A DNA stretch of 64,000 nucleotides from NCBI RefSeq assembly GCF_963678635.1, contig NC_087062.1, positions 50,792,178 to 50,856,177 of the forward strand. The letters run 5' to 3'. This DNA is from Symsagittifera roscoffensis. Its lineage: Eukaryota > Xenacoelomorpha > Acoela > Convolutidae. Of this stretch, positions 8,701 through 15,659 are shown in pieces. A model generated the notes under the pieces. The model did not search any database. It had not been told where the DNA came from and saw only the letters and a program-made list of their open reading frames with translations. A program made the translations under genes and the position numbers. Position 1 is the stretch's first letter; each line of letters opens with the position of its first letter.

Positions 8701-11344
8701 ATTGAACGCGAAATCGCTGATAGGGTCAATGATGGCCAACTTGTGCGAAAGTCACTACCCGCTACACATGGCGATGGTGGAAGTGTCCAGCCAGAGAATA
8801 CTGGTGGACAAGGCCTTCTCAGTGCCCAAGTGCGTGAGGTTGGCTCGGATGTCGCATCACTCGCACAAGTTGTTGAGAAAAATCAAAGGGACAGTACCAA
8901 AAGAATTGAGAGATGACTTAAGCGAAATCTGGGGAGAAGATCTTCTGAAGTTGGAAAGAGAAAACACAAGCGATCACGAGAGACAAAACGTGATCGGGAA
9001 ACCTGTGGGAAGTACTCTGATGTCTGATAGCACCATCCTGGCATGCCACCAGAGAGCAAGTGGAAGTAAAACCATGGAGAGAAGGGTCTCAACGATCATC
9101 TTGAACGTATATCAAAGTACAGGAATAGAGAAAGAAGATGGTTCCAGACTATCCTTAGAGAGCCATCGAAAGCTGGACGAGGTACGGAGGTTCTCTAACA
9201 AGAAGTTCGAGGAAGAACATGATGTTCACCGTAACCTGGCCTCGTCAGAACAGTACTCGAGACTCAGTGAGAAGGGGGAATACCAATACGTGTCTGGAGT
9301 GCTGGGAATAGCCTACAATCCCTTCTTAGACTCGGAAGCTGGAGGAGCCCACAGAAACCATGAGGTAGCGGAGCTGCTGAAGTTTTGGACAGAAAGAATA
9401 ATGGAGATAGACGCGGTGGAGAAAGAGGGGCCGAGCCTGGGCCTGATTCTTGAGAAAACACCAGAGGTGATAAGCATGCCGCGCTCAAACAAGAGAGTTG
9501 AAGTGAACATGGGCGGTGGAAATGGCTTGTTAACCACGAACTTGGGAGTGATATGGAAGCTACTAAGACCCTCCTGGTGTCCACATCCCCATGCGAGTCT
9601 AATCGAGGAAACCACCGAGCGAGTGAGGTTAGCACCAACGGAAGATGAAGATCTGGCGAAGTTGAGTGTGCTACATAAGCTAATCACACCCCAGATGCAA
9701 GAGCCAAGCGAAAGGACGAGCGACCCCGGGTCAGCAAAGAAATTGGAGCCGGGTAGCTGTCTGGATTCGACGTGTGGGAACGGAGAGCACATCTGCGATG
9801 GACGGTCATGCGTCAGAATACTGTCGTTTCAAAAAGAAGACCTGGTCACTTGGTTCGAAGACATCACAGAAAGGGAGAAAAGTGAAGTGCAAACAATAGC
9901 GGAATGTTACGCGAGAACCACGGTGAATATAGCGACAGCTCTCGGATTCTTCTCGAGAATGTGTGGTCTGCAGGCACTGGAGAGACTGGAGTCTGAACAT
10001 CATTTAGTGACGGCGTTGAGCGTAGAATCATGGCCCGGGGTGTTGCAGGTGACTCAAAAACACATCCGGAGCTGGAAAGTTGGTCTTGAGGCGGAAATGG
10101 GATTTCCCCTGAGCGAAGCTTATGGCTTGCCATTGAACGCGAAATCGCTGATAGGGTCAATGATGGCCAACTTGTGCGGAAGTCACTACCCGCTACACAT
10201 GGCGATGGTGGAAGTGTCCAGCCAGAGAATACTGGTGGACAAGGCCTTCTCAGTGCCCAAGTGCGTGAGGTTGGCTCGGATGTCGCATCACTCGCACAAG
10301 TTGTTGAGAAAAATCAAAGGGACAGTACCAAAAGAATTGAGAGATGACTTAAGCGAAATCTGGGGAGAAGATCTTCTGAAGTTGGAAAGAGAAAACACAA
10401 GCGATCACGAGAGACAAAACGTGATCGGGAAACCTGTGGGAAGTACTCCAAACCTGGAAGACAACGACACGATGCACGAGAAAATGATGGAGCTTGAGCC
10501 TCTCTTGGAAGCCTCAGGGGAGCGTAATCTCAGGAGCATTGAGATCTCTCATGGGGAATGCCCATGCCACTGTTTGGCACAAACGGTGTGGTATCCAGAT
10601 CACAAGAACCTTTGCCTGGTGTGGGATGTGGAAGAGATTCGGTCGATCGGACTACCGGATCACCGGCAGAAGGTGACGCTCTTAGTAGTGAGTACGATGT
10701 TAGCTCTGAGATGGATAGAAGAGAATATAACGAAGTATCGGGAGGCGACGACGCCAACGGCTGAGTCAATATACGCGATAGACTACAGCAGGAGACTTGA
10801 GTTGTTTGAGACTGCGTGCAAAGTATTCGCCATACCGACGGAAGTCAGGCACGTATGGAGTCGCTTGAGGTACTTTCCATGGTTTCGGGCGACACTGACG
10901 TCTTGGCTGTACAGGGCAACGAAAGATCACATGAGAAAACATCAAAAGGAGTATCGACAGTTCCAGGCCGAGATTGGGCCGGAAGCTTTCAAGAGACCCC
11001 TGCTAACCCATCGTAATGCGATCACGACGGGATGGAAGAGAGTGGGTAAGATGTCTAGAGACAATACCAAAGCGAGGGAGTCGATACTAGAGGAAGACCT
11101 GGCGAAGAACGTGAGCTTGAGCCTGCACAACTCCTTTTGCTTGAACCGAGAAGCTAGGGTGAAGGCACTACCCAACCAAGCAAAGAGATTGCAGGAGCAG
11201 AGAGAATGGATGCGATCCTATGAACAGCTGAAGGCTTGGGAGGAGATTGTGATTAGTTCCGATGATGAAGAGGAACTGTTGAGACAGTTTGCCGCATCTA
11301 GCACTTCAGGATGCAGTACCTCCAAGGCGAAGAGCACGAGATGA
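2657..11344 (+). CDS. Giant 2,895-codon ORF of unknown family (ORF2 of the unclassified locus)
   Basis: It overlaps ORF1 by 97 bp in a different frame and is open for 8.7 kb. The first ATG is at 2675; the frame is already open before it. Residues 19-22 (DGIH) fit SGNH block V. Residues 290-525 look like a second, degenerate SGNH fold: G-S-D at 300-302, AGMNDH at 349-354, GDDHP near 503-507. Residues 640-700 include a hydrophobic stretch that could be a core or a membrane segment. Residues about 1090-1560 are acidic and basic and likely disordered. Residues about 1645-2121 and 2122-2598 are a near-identical duplicated block carrying CGNGEHICDGRSC (from about 1896 and 2373). A Cys-rich patch (CPCHC) follows, and the C-terminus has EIVISSDDEEE (from 2863), a SUMO-interaction-like motif. 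I found no polymerase, integrase, helicase or protease motif. The length of uninterrupted frame argues for selection or recent arrival. Confidence 0.65.
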   Translation: MDVAERMENKGFPEDTSKDGIHFDRPRGAEWLNDVFQEHINTLEADLLETAQFTLGPPPNPPFLASRALAGRLGARVDTRDSSRSNQTRLQSATPMESEEVESSTPPTSAMSSVVVADGRREKKSRETTRLRYPEKVKELDLETLECRRELAETLGIERVSHEDLNRHHCVDWLKAHEAHFSRTKLMETTDLTGIPTKTIMGPINYRPLKLLGSPGLIAEPPKHRTSIARIRLATPAQLKVVDKLLNPGGMELPDAAYEGPKLAEDPRYGKPCGGTQLAKTLAVYDRADPAAARVVIVAGSDFEGTSPKLFWPETLVYSLPGAELNQMLTLVVAIKSEMPCEPELLLFAGMNDHLHAMGLLEQLKGKEVPTSRKIWEAIQALFAAMNEVQENVASRFGSKTKVVFTTSPGYASMPPALQFVYAVLILIAEGSEWRILMAAPNRELEPVNLRLYRSELPAAWADISHALRGFYGLADVLIVLDEVLLLEISNFARQLKFSPVIGDDHPAINQLTASLWFRSMDVKVANSTSRTRGPSNERRNVVETEKQLESMKYRLTQENGWWPFLTPRLENATNKTREEAPLLVKQIWSFLEKQLELAERRDMTVVRFVSAANEVTIGGFWREHANGELKTRRDYEILKFLSPCWEREFLAGVFGTTATIFGAFVQEILGMPISLLLALYLVYPRYLFNMGPAYMFSRGVETLRVDGYLALVLLTHGELVSFHRLMEYGEPLSMGRVHTSIETSSYKCAAGLKTLLVQYLMMQNRYMTGEDENPTSREEWEKANRGMPLLTDLCLAMRSDPMGIIRGLEEVVTCIYGPAVTYAFPDPLVITYRHSVTHLSLISVLDGAALNWCQQEVLRARMSNTVLFGKVKDAEMMVCNFRGQMQCRMGGKREGPIEMYPKFWNLNPLTADGREILRIPAWKECFALVKRELETIMEKEILPATMPEFPIVRRMTLGMNSPLVVPSIMARMRAEEMQKDFTDGWDPLFIGYTAAVYFHTSEMKVNSWTTQAKKSRGSQPPGYEVRKVLRTLEKEGLENMLPIWDDGRMIVMEGHVALVDDMKFATRKYKAPYGLEQVEIRQEGTELDAAGQLHVALTEYKKLDPATPSPLSVDTPGDKRSGPVEDRFKKILERRRHESEEESMDETLSEAGEDMEVGNTPEPGPSGEELTTQELLKDLSEENWADTATPPLIPSPRKNLELPLAGETFNMGMLLLSSEEREKNTFEGNRDIFLGSLEDDAWQEFLEEFNREVGSETTLDKFKKELWDAVVRFGEPLLIGTGLDEKARKELLNKLVELRNARSKTRKEKCEDSSTLKQKTVDKMVDDIKRDKVGTSNMIKSTNILKARAGGRQELEGVDGEVESMMIATTPSSRDVKTRKRKREVEGWGSPSVDAVSEGNLRETAPIVLARCKTAAYKNSSELRKPLEVEKEIEVSTSSTSEEDFKPQKVNVKRGSTNGQVGEVEIGKEWISKAHQDMGKQVTSDPLERNKTRNTSRTWWVALETLKEMEDCLKKLDSGIARRRRNWATQQKAEVNKIEMASHLKRSWQSLLKDHFEEAMRTSSSAPPLMANPFVRTAGQLMFTWSLVGIELETLTSYDRLKLGSKKLEVYQALMQHVARDNSGLSLARRKDATCFLRWTMSMMSDSTILACHQRASGSKTMERRVSTIILNVYQSTGIEKEDGSRLSLESHRKLDEVRRFSNKKFEEEHDVHRNLASSEQYSRLSEKGEYQYVSGVLGIAYNPFLDSEAGGAHRNHEVAELLKFWTERIMEIDAVEKEGPSLGLILEKTPEVISMPRSNKRVEVNMGGGNGLLTTNLGVIWKLLRPSWCPHPHASLIEETTERVRLAPTEDEDLAKLSVLHKLITPQMQEPSERTSDPGSAKKLEPGSCLDSTCGNGEHICDGRSCVRILSFQKEDLVTWFEDITEREKSEVQTIAECYARTTVNIATALGFFSRMCGLQALERLESEHHLVTALSVESWPGVLQVTQKHIRSWKVGLEAEMGFPLSEAYGLPLNAKSLIGSMMANLCESHYPLHMAMVEVSSQRILVDKAFSVPKCVRLARMSHHSHKLLRKIKGTVPKELRDDLSEIWGEDLLKLERENTSDHERQNVIGKPVGSTLMSDSTILACHQRASGSKTMERRVSTIILNVYQSTGIEKEDGSRLSLESHRKLDEVRRFSNKKFEEEHDVHRNLASSEQYSRLSEKGEYQYVSGVLGIAYNPFLDSEAGGAHRNHEVAELLKFWTERIMEIDAVEKEGPSLGLILEKTPEVISMPRSNKRVEVNMGGGNGLLTTNLGVIWKLLRPSWCPHPHASLIEETTERVRLAPTEDEDLAKLSVLHKLITPQMQEPSERTSDPGSAKKLEPGSCLDSTCGNGEHICDGRSCVRILSFQKEDLVTWFEDITEREKSEVQTIAECYARTTVNIATALGFFSRMCGLQALERLESEHHLVTALSVESWPGVLQVTQKHIRSWKVGLEAEMGFPLSEAYGLPLNAKSLIGSMMANLCGSHYPLHMAMVEVSSQRILVDKAFSVPKCVRLARMSHHSHKLLRKIKGTVPKELRDDLSEIWGEDLLKLERENTSDHERQNVIGKPVGSTPNLEDNDTMHEKMMELEPLLEASGERNLRSIEISHGECPCHCLAQTVWYPDHKNLCLVWDVEEIRSIGLPDHRQKVTLLVVSTMLALRWIEENITKYREATTPTAESIYAIDYSRRLELFETACKVFAIPTEVRHVWSRLRYFPWFRATLTSWLYRATKDHMRKHQKEYRQFQAEIGPEAFKRPLLTHRNAITTGWKRVGKMSRDNTKARESILEEDLAKNVSLSLHNSFCLNREARVKALPNQAKRLQEQREWMRSYEQLKAWEEIVISSDDEEELLRQFAASSTSGCSTSKAKSTR
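7587..9017 (+). repeat. First unit of a 1,431-bp in-frame tandem duplication
   Basis: The unit begins TGATGTCTGATAGCACC and is followed directly by a second copy at 9018. Its length is 1,431 bp, exactly 477 codons, so the frame is kept. It encodes residues about 1645-2121 of the giant ORF. Confidence 0.95.
9018..10448 (+). repeat. Second unit of the 1,431-bp tandem duplication
   Basis: By eye it differs from the first unit at one position only, turning LCESHY into LCGSHY. Near-identity means a very recent duplication, gene conversion, or an assembly artefact. The downstream unique sequence starts CAAACCTGGAAG right after the shared AAGTACTC. Confidence 0.95.
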
Positions 11345-11395
11345 ATGGGCAAATCGGATGGATCTTGAGTCTTGAGAGGGAAGGGGGGCTTGAGT

Positions 11396-11432
11396 GTGAA
11401 TCCGAGTGAAACTTGGATTCACGAAAAATAAA
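11396..11432 (+). terminator. Hairpin followed by AATAAA (candidate mRNA 3' end of the giant ORF)
   Basis: A perfect 8-bp stem, GTGAATCC (11,396-11,403) with GGATTCAC (11,415-11,422), has an 11-nt loop and is followed 4 nt later by AATAAA (11,427-11,432). It lies 52 bp after the stop codon of the giant ORF. Confidence 0.55.
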
Positions 11433-12331
11433 TTTTAACAAAGTAAATATTGTTACTAATATACTATATCTATTATATAAATCAAAATGCTGCATGACAA
11501 TTTCCTGATTGAATAGGACAAAAGAGATTTTTAAATGATTGGCTTGAAAAGCGAAAATTCAAAGGTGCAGGTAAATGCAGATTTTGATTGCTGTTTAGCA
11601 ATAGTGTGAAAATTTTAAATGGTCGTGAATTTTGGGGTGTAGATAATCTTAAATCTGCTGCAAACTTCTGTAAATGACCACTGGCACTGTATCTTGAGCA
11701 ACACTCGGTTTTTCTGGGACTCACTGGCAGAAGACAGCGCGCGATGAGGACATCGATCTCGAGTCCGGGGAGTATGTGCCAGTCGGTCATATTTGGAAGT
11801 TTGACCTTGTGAAGAGCAGAAAATACTTGATTTTGAAGTGAAATTTAATTTTTCAAGGTTTCGAATGGAACATGTCATGCACGATTTTCTCGCGATAACT
11901 GAAAATCAGAAAGAGAAATCAGAACAATTTTAGAACAATTGCGGGAAAGTTGTCAGATAAAAACGAGTGGGAAATTGCTATTCGCAATTTCCATCATAGT
12001 GAACAAGAGTAGAGCTGTCCTATCTGAAATAGAAGACAGAGTATTCCCGAGAGAGCAATTATTCGAACTGGACCAGAGTGAACCTTCGACGGAAAGGTGG
12101 ACAGCTTGAGGGTCCCAATGGTCCACATAAAACTTCGTTCTTGAGTTCAAACTTACCCTTACCATTAAAACTGATAAACATTGAACTTATCTAGTTACTT
12201 TAGTTAATTCTAGAGTTGCTCACCCATTTAATTACTTCCTGTGCTTGAGCGCATCAACATGTGAGTCCTTAATTTAAATTTCTAGAGTGTGTTTTGTGAT
12301 TGTTATGTTGAGGTAAGGCGAGTTTTAGGTT

Positions 12332-12371
12332 GATCCATCTGAAATGGATCAAAGTTCCACTGTCTAATAAA
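12332..12371 (+). terminator. Second hairpin followed by AATAAA
   Basis: A perfect 7-bp stem, GATCCAT (12,332-12,338) with ATGGATC (12,344-12,350), has a 5-nt loop and is followed 15 nt later by AATAAA (12,366-12,371). The layout matches the hairpin at 11,396 and could be an alternative, distal 3' end. Confidence 0.45.
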
Positions 12372-12719
12372 AAGTAACTTAACGGATTGTTCCAACCCGG
12401 TTTTTAACGGCGTTCATGTATTTTGGGTATCTAGAGACCTAAGTATGGGGACGTTTCTAATTCTAGAGTGGGGGGATATTTTAGTAGTAGCCTTTAAGCT
12501 GTAACGGGTCGTAGTCTCATGTCACAAGCGAACCGAACTGGCTCCGACCGTTCTTGAGGTGGAAAAACACAAGAGATAGTGTCCCTGACCCTTGAGCCAG
12601 TGGTTATAGGGCCTATTTTTCTTAAGCCTCATGTGTGACTGCAGTAGACGAATGTTACACAATTGAAAACCAGAAAAATGAAAAATGTTGAATGCCGTTT
12701 ATGGATTTAAAATGATGGT

Positions 12720-13020
12720 TTACAACGATGATTTTTTATAATTTTGTTGCATGTTTTTGAGCTCAAAAATTTATTTTTAGCGACCTTTTTCCCTGTATAA
12801 TACATTGGTTTTTCCCCAATATCTGATTTACATAGAAGGTTTCTAAATATTTTTTGTTGTTAAATTTTGAGCTCAAAATCTGATTTATACTGACCATTTT
12901 CTTCATTTATAACATATGTTTTGCCCGAAATCTTGCTTATATTGATTTATTTTTATGATTTTATTGCATAATTTTGTGACCGAATCTTGTTTATATCGGT
13001 GATTTTCTTGATTTTGTGTC
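12720..13020. repeat. Degenerate ~108-bp tandem repeat, about 3 units
   Basis: Two 16-bp perfect palindromes centred on GAGCTC, TTTTTGAGCTCAAAAA at 12,754-12,769 and ATTTTGAGCTCAAAAT at 12,864-12,879, lie 110 bp apart. A third, eroded copy (ATTTTGTGACCGAATC) is near 12,972. Flanking words such as TTTTTGTTG and TTTATATTGA recur at the same spacing. No gene is present. Confidence 0.55.
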
Positions 13021-13145
13021 GTTCAGTTTGAATTCAACTTTTAATTTGAGTCTTCATACAGCATGCTACTAAAAGTTTTAAAAAAATTTTTTGAGCATTA
13101 AAATCAACTTTTTAGACAATATCATCGATTTTTTTGGGTCCTTAG

Positions 13146-13371
13146 AAAATGCAATTAAATCGATTATAATCGGTTTTATACAGATCCTATACAGATTCTG
13201 TACAGCTTTTATACCGCAAAAAAATCCATTTTCTATACTATAAAATAGATTTTTTCTGAACTGTATAAAATCCCTATATTATCCATTTTAGTGTCTAATT
13301 GGGTTACATACAATCGATTTTTAACTGGTAGAAAATCTGTATAAAAATCAATTATAATCGATTGCAATTTT
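13146..13371. mobile_element. Small inverted-repeat (MITE-like) element, ~226 bp
   Basis: The left end, from AAAATGCAATT through TCGATTATAATCGG to TTTTATACAGAT, reads inverted at the right end as ATCTGTATAAAAAT, CAATTATAATCGA and TTGCAATTTT. The arms are about 37-40 nt with small gaps. There is no coding capacity. Transposase family and target duplication are not determined. Confidence 0.5.
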
Positions 13372-13757
13372 ATTTTTACCAATGCGGGCTGGTTTATCGC
13401 AAGGGTAATGAACTGTAACCAAATTTGCCAGTTCTATTTTTGACTATTCTGCGAACGAAATTAATTACGGGAAAAAATCGCCGATTGCAACACGTTTGCT
13501 TATCACAAATGTAACAAGCATAATTTATTCAGCTCCCGAGTCGAGATTTTTCATCTAATTTGAAGCAAGATTTGAGCGGTTTTAGCGGTTTTTTTAGACA
13601 ATTACGCTCAAAATCTTGCTTCAAAATGAGCGGTTTGAGCGGTTTTTGAACGGTTTATCTAAAAAAACCGCTCAAAAACCGCGCAAGATTTGAACGGTTT
13701 TGAGCGGTTTATCTAAAAAACCGCTCAAAAACGGCGCAAGATTTAATAATAAAAAGT

Positions 13758-13805
13758 CGACCACAGAGGGATTCGAACAGACGCCTTATCCGTTAGTCTT
13801 TGCGG
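13758..13805 (-). pseudogene. tRNA-Arg-like fragment lacking the anticodon arm
   Basis: Read on the minus strand the segment gives CTAACGGATAAGGCGTCTG, the D-arm region typical of animal tRNA-Arg, followed directly by TTCGAATCCCTCTGTGGTCG, a T-loop (B box) plus the 3' acceptor strand. The anticodon arm and variable loop are missing. Five T residues follow on the minus strand, as for a Pol III terminator. It is either a deleted tRNA pseudogene or the head of a tRNA-derived SINE. Confidence 0.55.
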
Positions 13806-13889
13806 AATTGCTGGAAGCTTAACATTCGCTGTATTTGTTCTACGGAATATTACTAAAGTTCATGTCCCTTACTAGAGTTAGATGTCCCC

Positions 13890-14125
13890 TAACTAGAGAG
13901 AGAGAGAGAGGGGGCACGTCGTGGTTGGGGGTTTCGTGGGGGGATGGTTAAACGTGAGGGGTTACGTCGTGGGTTGGGGGTACGTTGGGAGGTACATTGG
14001 GGGGGGGGGGTGTACGTTGGTGCGGGGGCTTGTTGGATGTTGGATACGTTGAGGGGGTACGTTGGGGGGAGGGAATACGTTGGCGGGGGGAGGGGGGTAA
14101 GTTGGGCGGGGCAGGGGGTGTTCAG
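13890..14125 (+). repeat. G-rich TACGTTGGGGG minisatellite (G4-prone)
   Basis: A short (GA) run is followed by about 220 bp of irregular units built on TACGTTGGGGG and GTCGTGGGTTGGGGG, with a 12-13 nt G run near 13,998. Many G-runs of four or more lie close together on the + strand. The surrounding DNA is AT-rich, so the composition break is sharp. Confidence 0.8.
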
Positions 14126-14525
14126 TTTTGCAGAGAAGAGAAACGTTGATTCTTGGACCTCGACCCGGGAAGACCGCTCAAAAACCGCTCAAAAACCGCT
14201 CAAATCTTGCTTGAAAAAAAAAACCGTTCAAAAATCACCACAAGAAATGAGCGGTTTATGAGCAATTTTTGAGCGGTTTTTTAAGCAAGATTTGAGCGGT
14301 TTTAGTGGTTTTTCCAAAAAAGCCGCCCAAACCGCTCAAACCGCTCAAATCTTGCTGGAAAACCGCTCAAACCGCTCAAATCTTGAACGGTTTTTGAGCG
14401 GGATCTCGACCCGGGCTCTGTGAACGAGGTTACACACAGAATAAAAAGTCTAGTATGCGAATGCAACACAAAATACAACACCATTTTATAAAATCAGTAG
14501 TGAAAGGATTTTTCAAACCATTATC

Positions 14526-15250
14526 TTCCATCATCACGCAAACACGGTCGTCTGGCCCACATAAGTGTCCATAAACACAACCATGACCGCAAAATGATGT
14601 ACCAGAACGTTTAGAATTTTCTCTTAGGAAGAAACACATGATAGTGCCTACCCATTACACCAAATACGCTGAATGGATGATTGAATTTGAACTAACTATG
14701 AAGCAAATTGAAACACGAGTAAAACTTCCCGTGCCAATTACGGAAAAACGAAATCTAGTACCCACATGGAACACCCCTACTAGTCACTAGACAGCTGGAA
14801 AGGAGCTGCAGAATTCTAGAAAACTGATGAAACAACATGAAAAGTCAGTAAGTTCTGGAAAAAATCTAGTGAGCGTCCCCTTGGAGGGGTGACAGTGTCA
14901 TCCCACTCCCCACGTTTGAGCTTGCATTGAGTAGGACCGGGGCAATTTAAAAAGCGATCAAAAATAATGAAGTTTTTTTGAATGATTGTCTTCCAACATC
15001 ATGCGAACACGGTCGCGTGGCTCACATAAGTGTCGATATACACAATCATGACAGCACAACAATGTAAAAGAACATTCAAACTTCGTTTGTATAAAAAGGA
15101 CAATCGGTTTTCAAACGATTTTCTTCCATCTTCAGCAAACACGGTCGTGTGGCTCACATAAGTGACCATAAACACAACCATGACGACAAAATGAAGTACA
15201 ATAACGTTCAGAAGTTTCTCTCAAAAAGAAACACATGTTATTGCCCGTAC
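14526..15250. repeat. Three copies of a ~125-bp repeat (14,526; 14,994; 15,127)
   Basis: Copies lie at about 14,526-14,650, 14,994-15,105 and 15,127-15,250. Each carries GCAAACACGGTCGTGTGGC or a close variant, then CACATAAGTG, then ACACAACCATGAC. The first and third end with GAAACACATG. Copies two and three are in tandem 133 bp apart; the first is separated from them by another dispersed repeat. Confidence 0.75.
14655..14875. repeat. Dispersed ~220-bp repeat, copy 1
   Basis: It runs from GCTGAATGGATGATTGAATT to TCTGGAAAAAATCTAGTG and matches 17,578-17,792 along its length with scattered differences and small gaps. It has no coding content. Confidence 0.75.
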
Positions 15251-15386
15251 CGAACTTTTTGGCTATAATCATGTCTGATCATTGTAAAATCATGCAAAAT
15301 TCATGTCTTTAACAGATGTGCAGCATGTCTATATTCGGCATGCACATACCTGCATCAGACATGCATCAGGTGTGCTAACTGAAGAT

Positions 15387-15650
15387 ATGCTCACACCTGC
15401 AGCATGCATGATCATGCCTGAACTGAACATGCTCACACCTGCAGGATACATGATCATACCTGAACTAAACATGCTCACATCTGCAGGATACATGATCATG
15501 CCTGAACCGAATATGCTCACACCTGCAGGATACATGATCATGTCTGAACTGAATACGCTCACACCTGCAGGATACATTATCATACCTGAACTAAACATGC
15601 TCACATCTGCAGAATACATGACCATGCCTGAACCAAATATGCTCAAATCG
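15387..15650. repeat. 42-bp minisatellite, six units plus a partial one
   Basis: Units start at 15,387, 15,429, 15,471, 15,513, 15,555 and 15,597; a seventh starts at 15,639 and breaks off. The consensus begins ATGCTCACACCTGCAGGATA and continues CATGATCATGCCTGAAC. As 42 is a multiple of three, all frames stay open on both strands, which explains 121- and 105-codon ORFs here that I do not regard as genes. Related CATGTCTG and CAGGT words occur just upstream and at 17,370-17,460. Confidence 0.9.
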
Positions 15651-15659
15651 GTATCTTCA

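Larger units (their letters stand above)
11345..12650 (+). other. 3' flank of the giant ORF with two hairpin-AATAAA ends; no clear gene
   Basis: This 1.3 kb keeps the CTTGAG bias (eight occurrences at about 11,364-12,591) and probably belongs to the same unit. A short open stretch at 11,698-11,842 reads DEDIDLESGEYVPVGHIWKF near its end, which looks protein-like but has no recognised family; an upstream GGCAG could be an acceptor. Past about 12,600 the sequence becomes strongly AT-rich and CTTGAG becomes rare, which I take as the unit's right edge. Confidence 0.4.
13535..14415. mobile_element. 881-bp foldback element with GAGCGGTTTT arrays
   Basis: The left end CCCGAGTCGAG (13,535-13,545) is the inverted match, with one difference, of the right end CTCGACCCGGG (14,405-14,415). 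Just inside, both ends carry the same words in opposite orientation (CAAGATTTGAGCGGTTTT on the left, AAACCGCTCAAATCTTG on the right). Arrays of GAGCGGTTTTTGAGCGGTTT and its complement fill 13,561-13,744 and 14,170-14,404. Between them lie a tRNA-Arg-like piece and a G-rich minisatellite. The element cannot encode a transposase, so it would be non-autonomous, or a satellite grown by replication slippage. Confidence 0.5.

Noticed and set aside
13944-14261. 105-codon ORF over the G-rich minisatellite
   Set aside because: Its open frame follows from the repeat composition (Gly/Val/Trp only) and it runs into the GAGCGG array.
15387-15650. CRISPR-like array
   Set aside because: The whole 42-bp unit repeats, with no unique spacers, in a eukaryotic context.
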